From the NCBI GenBank assembly GCA_963709765.1, contig CAVPXL010000005.1, positions 372,001 through 436,000 of the forward strand: a stretch of 64,000 bases of DNA. Reading direction: 5' to 3'. This document shows, piece after piece, positions 31,473 to 40,939 of this stretch. Each line of letters begins with the position of its first letter. Position 1 is the first letter of the stretch. The notes under the pieces were generated by a model. It made no database searches, had not been told where the DNA came from, and was given only the letters and a program-made list of their open reading frames with translations. The position numbers and the translations under genes are program-made. This stretch comes from Roseitranquillus sp963709765. GTDB lineage: Bacteria > Pseudomonadota > Alphaproteobacteria > Rhodobacterales > Rhodobacteraceae.

Positions 31473-32393
31473 TCAATGGCCGACGACGGGAACGTCCGCG
31501 CAGGCTTCGCGCCGCCGCTCCGTCTGGAAGGTGGCGTGGCCGATCCCGAATTCCGCCCGCACCACTTCGCGCAACCGGTCGCGCACATGCTGGCGCCCCA
31601 CGTCCTCGGTCACGACCACATGCGCCTCGAGCGCCGTCTGCTGCTCGTCCATCTGCCAGAGATGGACATGATGCACCTCCTCGACGCCCGCTTCGGCCTC
31701 CATGCGGGCGATGACGTCGCGGGTCGAGAGGCCGGCCGGAGCGCCCAGCATCAGGATGCGGATCACCGGCCCGATCCCCTGCGCCGCGTGCCACAGGATG
31801 TAGCCCGAGATCAGAAGCGTCACCAGCGGGTCCACCAGCCGCCAGTCGTAGAGGATGATCAGCGTCCCCGACACGATCACCGCGATCGAGCCCAGCGCGT
31901 CCGCGACATTGTGCAGGAACGCCGCGCGCATGTTGGCGCTGCCCCTGGCCATCGCCGCGATCAGGAGCGCCGTCACCGTGTCGACCACCAGCGCCAGCGC
32001 CGCGACGGCGACGACGATCCAGCCCGTCACCGGCTGCGGATCGAAGAGCCGCGCCACGCCCTCCCAGCCGAGCCAGAGCGCGATGACCACCAGCGTCGTG
32101 TAGTTCACCAGCGCCGCCACCAGCTCGGCCCGGCCATAGCCGAAGGTCATCCGGTCGTCGGCCGGCCGGCGGCCGATCCGGCGCGCCACCAGCGCCACGA
32201 TCAGCGACACCGCATCGCTCAGGTTGTGGAGCGCGTCGGCCACCAGCGCCAGCGAGCCGGAGACCAGGCCCGCCGCGATCTGCGCCACCGTCAGCAGGAC
32301 GTTGACCCCGATCGCGGCATGGATGCGCCGATCGTTCTGCGCGCCTTCGGGCAGATCATGGGCTCCGTGATTGTGTGCGTGATCGTGCGCCAT
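31473..32393 (-). CDS. Cation diffusion facilitator (Zn/Cd/Co efflux) transporter
   Basis: A 306-residue CDF transporter exporting divalent metal in exchange for protons. The His-rich N-terminus (MAHDHAHNHGAH) is followed by six membrane helices carrying the metal-site motifs ALVADALHNLSDAVS and FLHNVADALGS, and a cytoplasmic C-terminal domain with VHHVHLWQMDE. This matches CzcD/ZitB-type proteins. It starts 8 bases after the polA stop with AGGAG overlapping that stop, so it is probably co-transcribed with polA. Confidence 0.9.
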   Translation of the reverse strand: MAHDHAHNHGAHDLPEGAQNDRRIHAAIGVNVLLTVAQIAAGLVSGSLALVADALHNLSDAVSLIVALVARRIGRRPADDRMTFGYGRAELVAALVNYTTLVVIALWLGWEGVARLFDPQPVTGWIVVAVAALALVVDTVTALLIAAMARGSANMRAAFLHNVADALGSIAVIVSGTLIILYDWRLVDPLVTLLISGYILWHAAQGIGPVIRILMLGAPAGLSTRDVIARMEAEAGVEEVHHVHLWQMDEQQTALEAHVVVTEDVGRQHVRDRLREVVRAEFGIGHATFQTERRREACADVPVVGH

Positions 32394-32401
32394 GTCTGCT
32401 C

Positions 32402-35208
32402 CTAGTGGGCCGCGGCCCAGCTCGACCCCGTCCCCGCATCGACCGTCAGCGGCACCGAGAGGTCAACGGCCGGCATTGCCGCCCCTTCCATGACTGCCCG
32501 CGCGCGGTCGATCAGGGCATCCTCGTGCCCCTCTTCCACCTCGAACAGCAGTTCGTCGTGCACCTGCAGGAGCATCTTCGCCGGAAGCTCCTCGATCGCC
32601 GCCTCCATCCGGATCATCGCGCGACGGATGACGTCGGCTGCCGTGCCCTGGATCGGCGCATTGATCGCGGCGCGCCTGGCGAAACCGGCCGTCGGCCCCT
32701 TGGCGCCGATCTCGGGCGTGTGGATCTTGCGCCCGAACAGCGTCTGGACGTAGCCATGCGCCTTGGCGAAGTCGGTCGTGTCGCTCATGTAGGCGCGGAT
32801 GCCGGGGAAGCGCTCGAAATAGCGGTCGATGAAGCCCTGCGCCTCGTCGCGCGGAATCCGCAGGTTGCGCGCCAGTCCGAAGCCGCTGATGCCGTAGATC
32901 ACGCCGAAGTTGATCGCCTTGGCGCGCCGCCGGATGCCCGGATCCATCCCCTCGACCGGCACCCCGAACATCTCCGAGGCGGTCAGCGCGTGGATGTCGA
33001 TGCCCTCGCGGAAGGCGGCCTTCAGCTCGTCGATCGCGGCGATGTGCGCCAGGATCCGCAACTCGATCTGGCTGTAGTCGAGGCTGACCAGCACGTGCCC
33101 CGGCGCCGCCACGAAGGCCTCGCGGATCCGCCGCCCCTCCTCGGTGCGGACGGGAATGTTCTGCAGGTTGGGGTCCGAACTCGCCAGCCGCCCGGTGTTG
33201 GCGCCGGCGATGGAATAGCTGGTGTGCACCCGGCCCGTCTCGGGGTTGATCGCCTGCTGCAGGTTGTCGGTGTAGGTGTTCTTGAGCTTGGCGATCTGGC
33301 GCCAGTCGAGCACCCGGCGCGGCAGGTCGTGCTCGGTCGCCAGATCCTCCAGCACCTGCGCCGGCGTCGACCAGGCTCCCGCCTTGCCGCGCTTGCCGCC
33401 CTCGAAGCCCATCCTGTCGAACAGGATCTCGCCAAGCTGCTTGGGGGAGCCGACGTTGAACGTCTCGCCGGCCAGTTCGTGGATCTCGGCCTCCAGGGCC
33501 GCCATCTTCTGGGCGAACGCCCCCGACATCCGGCTCAGATGCTCGCGGTTGACGCAGATCCCGGCCATCTCCATCCGCGCCAGCACCGGGATCAGCGGCC
33601 GTTCCAGCGTCTCGTAGACCGTCGTGACCTTGCCCTGATGGAGCTGCGGGCGGAACGTCTCCCACAGGCGCAGCGTCACGTCGGCGTCCTCCGACGCATA
33701 GGCGCAGGCGGCGTCGACCGGCACCTTGTCGAAGGTGATCTGGCTCTTGCCAGACCCGATCAGCTCCTTGATCGGCTTGCAGGCATGGCCGAGATACCGC
33801 TCCGCCAGCTCATCCATGCCGTGATTGTGCAGCCCGGCATTGAGCGCGTAGCTCAGCAGCATCGTGTCGTCGACCGGGCGCACGTCGATGCCCGACCGCG
33901 CCATGACCTTGACGTCGTACTTGGCGTTCTGCGCGATCTTGAGGATCGACGGGTCCTCCAGAACCTCGCGCAGCATTCCCAGCGCCTCGTCCCGGTCCAT
34001 CTGGCCCTCGGCCGGTCCGTTGCCCAGAAGGTCGTCGCCGTTGACGTGTCCCAGCGGCAGATACGCCGCCCGCCCCGGTGCGACCGCCAGCGAGACACCC
34101 CACCAGCTCGCAGCGCATCTCGTCGAGGTCGGTGGTCTCGGTGTCGAACGCCACCCGGCCCCGGGCGCGGATCTCGTCGAGCCATCCCGACAGCGCGGCC
34201 GCATCACGGATGCACTCGTAGGCGTCGAGGTCGAACGCGACGGCCTCCGGCGCATCGGGCGACCCGGCCGGTGCCGCGCCCGCCGGGTTCGTGTCGGCCA
34301 TCGGCGCGGCCTCCAGTCCCAGCGCATCGCTGACCCGCTTGACGATGGTGCGGAACTCCATCCGCTGCAGGAAGTCGACAAGCGCGGCGGTGTCGGGCTC
34401 GCGCACCTCGAGGCTCGCGATCTCGTAGCCGAGGTCCATCTTGCAATCGAGCTGCACCAGCCGCTTCGACATGCGGATCTGATCGGCCATGTCGATCAGC
34501 GTCTGCCGGCGCTTGGGCTGTTTGATCTCCCCGGCCCGCTCCAGCAAGGTATCGAGGTCGCCGAACTCGTTGATCAGAAGCGCGGCCGTCTTGATCCCGA
34601 TCCCCGGCGCGCCGGGCACGTTGTCCACCGAGTCGCCCGCCAGCGCCTGCACGTCCACGACACGCTCGGGTCCGACGCCGAACTTCTCGCGCACCCCGTC
34701 CGCGTCGATGCGCAGGTTCTTCATGGCGTCGTACATCTCGACGCCGCCCCCGACGAGCTGCATCAGGTCCTTGTCGCTCGACAGGATCGTCACCCGCCCG
34801 CCCGCGTCGCGCGCGCGGCAGGCGAGGCTCGCGATGATGTCGTCGGCCTCGAACCCCTCCTGTTCCAGGCAGGCCAGGTTGAAGGCGCGCGTCGCCTCCC
34901 GCGTCAGCGGGATCTGCGGCCGCAGATCCTCGGGCATGGCTTCGCGGTTGGCCTTGTACTGGTCGTAGATCTCGTTGCGGAAGGTCATGCTGCCCTTGTC
35001 GAAAACGACCGCCGCATGGGTCGGCGCGTCAGAGCCGTGATCCTCGCGGATCATCTTCCAGAGCATGTTGCAGAAGCCCGAGACCGCCCCCACCGGCAGC
35101 CCGTCCGACTTCCGCGTCAGCGGCGGCAGCGCGTGATAGGCGCGAAAGATGAACGCCGACCCGTCCACCAGAAGCAGATGGTGCCCCTTGCCGAAATCCG
35201 TTGCCCAT
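32402..35208 (-). CDS. polA: DNA polymerase I (two apparent frameshifts)
   Basis: Replicative gap-filling and repair polymerase. The 5'-3' exonuclease domain (VDGSAFIFRAYHALPPLTRK, LAGDSVDNVPGAPGIG) is followed by a 3'-5' exonuclease domain that keeps the DTE motif (VAFDTETTDLDE), then the polymerase with motif A (SLDYSQIELRILAHIA), motif B (RRAKAINFGVIYGISG) and motif C (QVHDELLFEVEE). Two extra bases break it: one in the C run 34098-34101, and one at 35198-35199 three codons after the ATG. The ATG at 35208 has GGAGGG upstream. With both removed it is exactly 935 codons, the usual size. An essential gene this intact argues for sequence error. Confidence 0.92.
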
Positions 35209-35319
35209 GCGCCCTCCGCTCGATCCCGCCGCTCAATAGGCAATCGCGGACAGTTTTGTAAGCCCGCCACCCGGGGAACCGGCGGGGCATTTTCCGGTTG
35301 CGATCCGAAGAGGTGCGGC

Positions 35320-35829
35320 ATGGACGACAGCGCGACGACGTTCCCGAAGGCGGCAGGTATCCTGCTCGGGCTCGGACTGGGCGGCTTCGTCGATGGGATC
35401 GTCCTGCACCAACTCCTTCAGTGGCACCACATGGTCAGCAGCGCGGGCTATCCGCCGGACACCATCGCCAATCTGAAGATCAACACCTTCTTCGACGGCC
35501 TCTTTCACGCCGGCACCTATGTTTTCGTGCTCAGCGGCGTGCTTGTGCTCTGGCGATCGGCCCGGCGCCGGCATCTGCGCTGGCCCGGCCGCCTGCTCGC
35601 CGGGACCGTCCTTGTCGGCTTCGGCATCTTCAACCTGGTCGAAGGCGTGATCGATCATCACTTCCTTGGCCTGCACCATGTGAACGAACTCGTGCCGCTG
35701 GACCAGTGGATCTACTGGGACCTCGGCTTCCTCGCCCTGGGCGCGGCGCTTCTGGCGCTCGGATGGATCCTGATCCGCCGCGCAGAACGCGACGAGGCGG
35801 TCTCCGGAACGATCGGACGCGCCCGCTGA
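35320..35829 (+). CDS. DUF2243 family membrane protein
   Basis: A 169-residue protein with four hydrophobic segments and conserved histidines: GFVDGIVLHQLLQWHHM, FFDGLFHAGTYVF, NLVEGVIDHHFLGLHHV and the ending QWIYWDLGFLALG. This is the DUF2243 pattern, possibly a heme- or metal-binding membrane protein; function unknown. ATG 35320 has GAGG 6-7 bases upstream. Divergent from polA. Confidence 0.85.
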   Translation: MDDSATTFPKAAGILLGLGLGGFVDGIVLHQLLQWHHMVSSAGYPPDTIANLKINTFFDGLFHAGTYVFVLSGVLVLWRSARRRHLRWPGRLLAGTVLVGFGIFNLVEGVIDHHFLGLHHVNELVPLDQWIYWDLGFLALGAALLALGWILIRRAERDEAVSGTIGRAR

Positions 35830-36048
35830 CCCGCAGCAGGCGCGACACCCCGGATCCTCGCGACACCCGGTGGCGAAGCGGATCCCGGATAGTATCCAGG
35901 GTCCTTGAAGAATCCATGCGGGATCGCCACGCCGACCTGTCGCCGCCCCGCGCCACGGATGTCGGCAGACCGCGCGCCCCGCAGGCCGGCGGCAGCAGCC
36001 GCGCGAGGGGGCTCGATGCCCCCGACGGGCGGCCCCCCCGGTCGAGGC

Positions 36049-37641
36049 TCAGGCCTCGACCACCGTCCGCGCCAACGCCTCGTCGATGAGATCCGCGCTC
36101 TCCGCGACCCCGTAGAGCGCCACGAACCCCCCGAAGCGCGGGCCCTGACTCGCCCCCAGCAACACCTCGTAGAGCGCCTTGAACCAGTCGCGCAGCGGCT
36201 CGAACCCATGCGCCTTGCCCACGGCGAAGACCTCCGATTGCAGCGCCTCCGCATCGGCGCCCCCCTCCCAGTCCCGCAGCCGCGCGGCGAGGTCGGCCAT
36301 CGCCGCCCGCTCCTGCGCGCCGGGCGCGCGGAAATGGCGCTGAGGCTTCTCGACCTCGTTGAAATAGCGCACCGCGAAGGCCGCCGCCGCGTCCATGTCG
36401 GGATGGGTCTCGGGGCTGGCCTCCGGCTCGTAGCGGCGGATGAAGCCCCAGAGCGCCGCCTTGTCCTCGGCCCCCGACACGCTGGCGAGGTTGAGCAGCA
36501 TCGCGAACGGCACGTCGAGCGTCGAGGCCGGCACCTCGCCGCCGTGGACATGAAAGACCGGGTTCGCCAGCCGCCCCTTCTCGTCCTGCCCCGGGAAGGC
36601 GCGCAATTGCTGATGGTACTCGTCCACCGCCTTGGGGATCACGTCGAAATGCAGCCGCTTCGCGGTCTTGGGCTTCTGGTACATGAAATAGCCAAGGCTC
36701 TCGGGGCTGGCATAGGTCAGCCACTCCTCCATGCTCAGCCCGTTGCCCTTCGACTTGGAGATCTTCTGCCCGGCCTCGTCGAGGAACAGCTCGTAGTTGA
36801 AAAGCTCCGGCGTCCTGGCGTCGAGCGCCCGGCAGATCCTGGCCGACAGCTCCGCCGACGGGATCAGGTCCTTGCCGTACATCTCGTAATCCACGCCCAG
36901 CGCGGCCCAGCGCATGCCCCAATCGGGCTTCCACTGCAGCTTGACGTTGCCGCCGGTCACCGGCAGCTCGACGCGCTCGCCGTCGGGCTCCTCGTAGACG
37001 ATCGTCCCCTTGCCCACGTCGCGTTCCAGCGTCGGCACCTGCAGCACGCGCCCCGTCTTCGGGCTGACCGGCAGGAACGGCGAGTAGGTCTCGCGCCGGC
37101 TTCCCTCCACCCCGCCGAGCGACGGCAGCATGATCGCCATGATGTCGTCGAAGCGCTCCAGCACCTTCAGGAGAGCGTCGTCGAACCGCCCCTCGCGGTA
37201 ATACTCGGTCGAGGAGGCGAACGCGTATTCGAACCCGAACCCGTCGAGAAACGCGCGCAGCCGCGCGTTGTTGTGCGCGCCGAAGCTGTCATGGGTTCCG
37301 AACGGGTCGCGCACCCTGGTCAGCGGCAGATGCAGGTCCTCCCTCATCCGCTCCTGGTTGGGCACGTTGGTCGGCACCTTGCGCAGCCCGTCCATGTCGT
37401 CGGAAAAGCACAAGAGCCGCGTCGGGATGTCCGAGAGCAGCTCGAAGGCGCGGCGCACCATCGTCGTGCGCATGACCTCGCCGAACGTGCCGATATGCGG
37501 CAGGCCCGACGGCCCGTATCCGGTCTCGAAAAGCACGTGGCCCTTTTCCGGCGGCGCCTTCTCGTATCGCTTGAGGACCCGCCGCGCCTCCTCGAAGGGC
37601 CAGGCTTTCGACTGCATGGCGGCATCGCGCAGGTCGGTCAT
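36049..37641 (-). CDS. lysK: Lysine--tRNA ligase, class I
   Basis: A 530-residue class I (archaeal-type) lysyl-tRNA synthetase. The HIGH-type signature is PSGLPHIGTFGE and the KMSKS-type loop is KISKSKGNG. Class I LysRS replaces the usual class II enzyme in many alphaproteobacteria, including Rhodobacterales. A ribosome site AAGGA precedes the ATG. It is the only copy in the window and so probably the housekeeping enzyme. Confidence 0.95.
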   Translation of the reverse strand: MTDLRDAAMQSKAWPFEEARRVLKRYEKAPPEKGHVLFETGYGPSGLPHIGTFGEVMRTTMVRRAFELLSDIPTRLLCFSDDMDGLRKVPTNVPNQERMREDLHLPLTRVRDPFGTHDSFGAHNNARLRAFLDGFGFEYAFASSTEYYREGRFDDALLKVLERFDDIMAIMLPSLGGVEGSRRETYSPFLPVSPKTGRVLQVPTLERDVGKGTIVYEEPDGERVELPVTGGNVKLQWKPDWGMRWAALGVDYEMYGKDLIPSAELSARICRALDARTPELFNYELFLDEAGQKISKSKGNGLSMEEWLTYASPESLGYFMYQKPKTAKRLHFDVIPKAVDEYHQQLRAFPGQDEKGRLANPVFHVHGGEVPASTLDVPFAMLLNLASVSGAEDKAALWGFIRRYEPEASPETHPDMDAAAAFAVRYFNEVEKPQRHFRAPGAQERAAMADLAARLRDWEGGADAEALQSEVFAVGKAHGFEPLRDWFKALYEVLLGASQGPRFGGFVALYGVAESADLIDEALARTVVEA

Positions 37642-37741
37642 GGGTCAGGGTCCTTCGGCGTCAGGGATGGCTCCGCCACCTATTGCCGCCGGTCGGGCAC
37701 GTCAATATTGTCCGCCGCATTGCAGAGGAAGGAAGCCGCTC

Positions 37742-38164
37742 ATGTCCAAGTTCGCCGAAGGCATGACCCCGCAGGACGCGCTGGTGGGCATGATGATCGC
37801 CACCTCGGCCTCCGACGAGCGCCTGCGCACGGTCGAACTGGTCACCATCGAGCGGATCGTGAACCACCTGCCGGTCTTCGCCAATTACGACCAGGAGCGC
37901 ATCCGCGAGGTCGCCGGCGAGGTGTTCGACCTCTTCGCGGAAGAAGACGGGCTCGACAGGCTCTTCGAGTTGACCCGCCGCATCCTGCCCGACCGCCTGT
38001 GGGAAACCGCCTACGCGCTGGCCTGCGACGTTGCCGTTTCCGATGGCCGCCTCGGCGAGGCCGAGCTGCGCATGCTCGAGGAGATCCGGCACGAGCTGAA
38101 CGTCGACCGTCTTCACGCCGCCGCCATCGAGCGCGGCGCGCGCGCCCGCCACCTCACGGTCTGA
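37742..38164 (+). CDS. TerB-like tellurite-resistance-family protein
   Basis: A 140-residue all-helical protein of the TerB/DUF533 type: ALVGMMIATSASDERLRTVE, ERIREVAGEVFDLFAEEDG, ALACDVAVSDGRLGEAELRM. TerB folds bind metal through acidic residues. No other ter genes are nearby, so a link to tellurite resistance is not supported by context. GGAAGG precedes the ATG. Confidence 0.8.
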   Translation: MSKFAEGMTPQDALVGMMIATSASDERLRTVELVTIERIVNHLPVFANYDQERIREVAGEVFDLFAEEDGLDRLFELTRRILPDRLWETAYALACDVAVSDGRLGEAELRMLEEIRHELNVDRLHAAAIERGARARHLTV

Positions 38165-38407
38165 GCCTCGCCACCAGCCGCTCCCCGTCGCGACGAGAGC
38201 GATCTGCCGCGCCATCCCGTCCCCGCCGCTCCCGGCCCCCGCTGCCTCCAGCGCCATGACCTCGCGCCACAAGACGTCCCGAGGATCCTGCCTCCGGTCG
38301 GCGAATCGCCGCGGTGAAGGACGCCCGTCAATGCGGCGAGCACATGGGCGAAGATCGCATCGTGAAGGACGCCAACGGCATCGACCCGGTGGCGCGGGTT
38401 CCGGTCG

Positions 38408-39880
38408 TCAGGCCGCGGCCGTGGCCCAGTGCCGCAACAGCGCACGCTGCATCACCCGCGCGCGGCTGACCCAGGCGCGCCCGCCCTCGGGACGCTCCCG
38501 CTGGGCCAGCGTCAGCGCGTCGCGGCGGGTCTGATCGGCAGCGAAGATCGCGAAGGCGAGCGGCCGCCCCGACGGGGCCGTCATGTAGCCCGCGAGCGCG
38601 CTGACGAAATTGAGCGTCCCGGTCTTGGCACTCACGTCGGCCGACGGCCCGTCGCCCAGCGCGAAGGGCTTCAGAAGCGGCGGCAGCGGCCCCCTGGACC
38701 CCAGACGCACGAGCACCCGCACCATGTCGACAGCCGCGATCCGCGACTCCTCGCCGAGGCCGGAATGATCGACAAGTCCGGGGCGGCGCCCGTCGGTTCC
38801 CTCGCCGACCCAGTCATTCATCCGTCCGGCGGATTCGGCGAGCGTCCGCGGCAGCGGCCCGGCCGCGGCGCTGGCCGACAATCCCACGATCTCCGCCGTC
38901 AGGTTGTTGGAATAATAGAGCATGTCGCGCAGGATCGCGTCGAGCGGACGGCTCTCGATCGCGGCCAGTGTCTGCCCTTCGGGACACGCAGTCGCCACCC
39001 CGGCCTCGGGAAGGCTGATCCCCTGGGCGCGCGCCAGGATCGCGAAGACCTCTCCGGCATAGAGCGCGGGGTTGCGCACCGGCAGCCAGCGCGACCCGTT
39101 GGTGCCCAGCGCGCCACGCGCGACGGTCCAATGGTCGACCCCGCCGCTCGCGGTATAGGTGTAGACGGGTCCGCGGCGGTCGATGACCTCCATCTGCGCC
39201 GTCCGCACCTGCGGCGCGTGGTGCGAGGCCCGCGCCAGAAGCGACACGTCGTAGCCCGCCGCCTCGCGCTGCCAGGCGAAATGCACGCGGTTGTAGTTCA
39301 GGTTCAGCCCCGAAAGCGCCGGGTTGTAGCCGACATGATCGGGCTGCGCGGCATCGATCCGCTCGATCCGCGGCAGCGCGCCAGGCCAGACCAGGAAACG
39401 CCCGCTCAGTCCGACGACGCCGAGACCGGCGAGCCGCGCCGCCAGCTCGCTCAGGCCGTCGGTATCGAGCACCGGATCGCCGCCGCCGGCCAGGACCAGG
39501 TCGCCGTCGATGCGCCCGCCGGAGACCGGCCCGGTCGCCAGGAGACGCGTTTCGAACCGGTGATCCGCGCCCAGATGGTCCAGGGCGTAGAGCGTCGTGA
39601 TCACCTTGGCCGTGCTCGCCGGTGGCTGGCGCAAGAGCGGCTTGCGCACCGCCAGAACCTCTCCGGTCCGCATGTCGGCGAGAGCGAAGCTCACCGCCTC
39701 GCCGAGACCGGCGCGCGCGACCAATGCCTCCTCGACGCGCGCGTCGGCTTGCGCGCCCGGCCGCGCCTGCGGGCGCAGCGAGCGCGACGGCGCCCCGGCC
39801 AGCGCCGCCTGTGCCCCGCTCGCGAGAAGCCCCGCCAGCACGAGGCGCCGCGAATGATATGGAACGCGCAGTTCATCCAT
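38408..39880 (-). CDS. dacB: D-alanyl-D-alanine carboxypeptidase/endopeptidase (PBP4 type)
   Basis: A 490-residue periplasmic penicillin-binding protein that trims peptidoglycan cross-links. The N-terminal export signal (SRRLVLAGLLASGAQAALAG) contains a twin arginine, so Tat or Sec export is possible. Active-site motifs: SxxK at Ser89-Lys92 (PASTAKV), SxN in YYSNN, and KTG in SAKTGTLNF. The insert between SxxK and SxN is the large one typical of class C PBP4/DacB. Upstream is nadD on the same strand, 145 bases away. Confidence 0.92.
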   Translation of the reverse strand: MDELRVPYHSRRLVLAGLLASGAQAALAGAPSRSLRPQARPGAQADARVEEALVARAGLGEAVSFALADMRTGEVLAVRKPLLRQPPASTAKVITTLYALDHLGADHRFETRLLATGPVSGGRIDGDLVLAGGGDPVLDTDGLSELAARLAGLGVVGLSGRFLVWPGALPRIERIDAAQPDHVGYNPALSGLNLNYNRVHFAWQREAAGYDVSLLARASHHAPQVRTAQMEVIDRRGPVYTYTASGGVDHWTVARGALGTNGSRWLPVRNPALYAGEVFAILARAQGISLPEAGVATACPEGQTLAAIESRPLDAILRDMLYYSNNLTAEIVGLSASAAAGPLPRTLAESAGRMNDWVGEGTDGRRPGLVDHSGLGEESRIAAVDMVRVLVRLGSRGPLPPLLKPFALGDGPSADVSAKTGTLNFVSALAGYMTAPSGRPLAFAIFAADQTRRDALTLAQRERPEGGRAWVSRARVMQRALLRHWATAAA

Positions 39881-40025
39881 GCGGCGATCTTGGCCGCGCA
39901 GCCCCGCGCCCGCAAGCCTTGCCCGTCTTCAGCGTCAACCGGCGGTAAAGACCGCCGCTCCGCAAGGACGCCCCCCCCGCGCGCCGCCGCCCCCGCGCAG
40001 CCCCGCGCCCCCGGCCGCGCGCGGC

Positions 40026-40637
40026 TCAGCGCGGCCAGAGGCCCCGGGCGCGGATCTCGCTCGACGAGATGTCTCGCATCGGCATCGGCAGATAGCACCA
40101 GGCCGGCGCCTCCCGCCACGGCAGGGTCCGGGCCTGCGACGGCGCGAGATGTGCCGCCCGGAACCGTCGCGCGGCCGGCGACCAGCGCGCGCGCCAGCCC
40201 TGACCCGGTCGCGCCAGAACGCCCACCGGAACCTGCTCGAAGATCGCCTGCCAATCGTCCCAGCGATGGATGGTCGCCAGGTTGTCCGCCCCCATCAGCC
40301 AGACGAACCGCACCCCCGGATAGAGCGCCCGCAACCGCCGCAGCGTCCGGGCCGTATGGCGCGTGCCGAGCCGCGCCTCGATGTCCGTGACCGCGACCCC
40401 CGGATGATCGATCACGGCGCGGGCCCGCGCGATCCGCTGCGCCATCGGGGCCGGGCCGGCCTGCTTGAGCGGATTGCCCGGACTGATCAGCCACCACACC
40501 CTGTCGAGGCCGAACCGCGTCAGCGCGACGCGGGTGACATGCGCATGCCCCTCATGGGCGGGGTCGAACGAGCCGCCCAGCAGGCCCACCGCCTGCCCCG
40601 GCCGCGCCCGCGGCAGACCGGCGCGCCCGGTCAGCAC
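40026..40637 (-). CDS. nadD: Nicotinate-nucleotide adenylyltransferase
   Basis: A 203-residue NadD, which converts nicotinate mononucleotide to deamido-NAD in NAD synthesis. The nucleotidyltransferase motif GGSFDPAHEGH and the C-terminal ISSSEIRARG are both present, with VWWLISPGNPLK and FVWLMGADNLA between. The start is a GTG at 40637 with GGGAA upstream; no ATG is suitable. The gene is upstream of dacB on the same strand. Confidence 0.9.
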   Translation of the reverse strand: MLTGRAGLPRARPGQAVGLLGGSFDPAHEGHAHVTRVALTRFGLDRVWWLISPGNPLKQAGPAPMAQRIARARAVIDHPGVAVTDIEARLGTRHTARTLRRLRALYPGVRFVWLMGADNLATIHRWDDWQAIFEQVPVGVLARPGQGWRARWSPAARRFRAAHLAPSQARTLPWREAPAWCYLPMPMRDISSSEIRARGLWPR

Positions 40638-40939
40638 CGGGGAATTCCCGACGGGGAGACGCCCGACCTCGAGCCCCCCTCCGGGGAGCCGCTCGGCCGG
40701 GCGTGCATCCGCCTCCGGCGGTTGCCGCCCGCATCGACCGCGGCCACCATGCCGGACGGCCGCCCCTCCGAGACCCTGCTCATCGATCCCGCATCTCGCC
40801 CCTGCCCCGCGCCTGTCAGCCCCGTTCAGCCCCGTTCTGCCCGATCCCGACCCCGATGTCAGGCGGCGGGGTGACACGCCTGCCCTTGCGTCAGCCGACG
40901 CGAGATGCACGATCGGAACCACGTTACAGGGAGAAAGAC
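40638..40939. other. Intergenic region between nadD and ggt
   Basis: About 300 bases between divergent nadD and ggt. I see no gene. The ggt-proximal end contains the ribosome site AGGGAGA; the remainder is GC-rich with no clear promoter element. Confidence 0.5.
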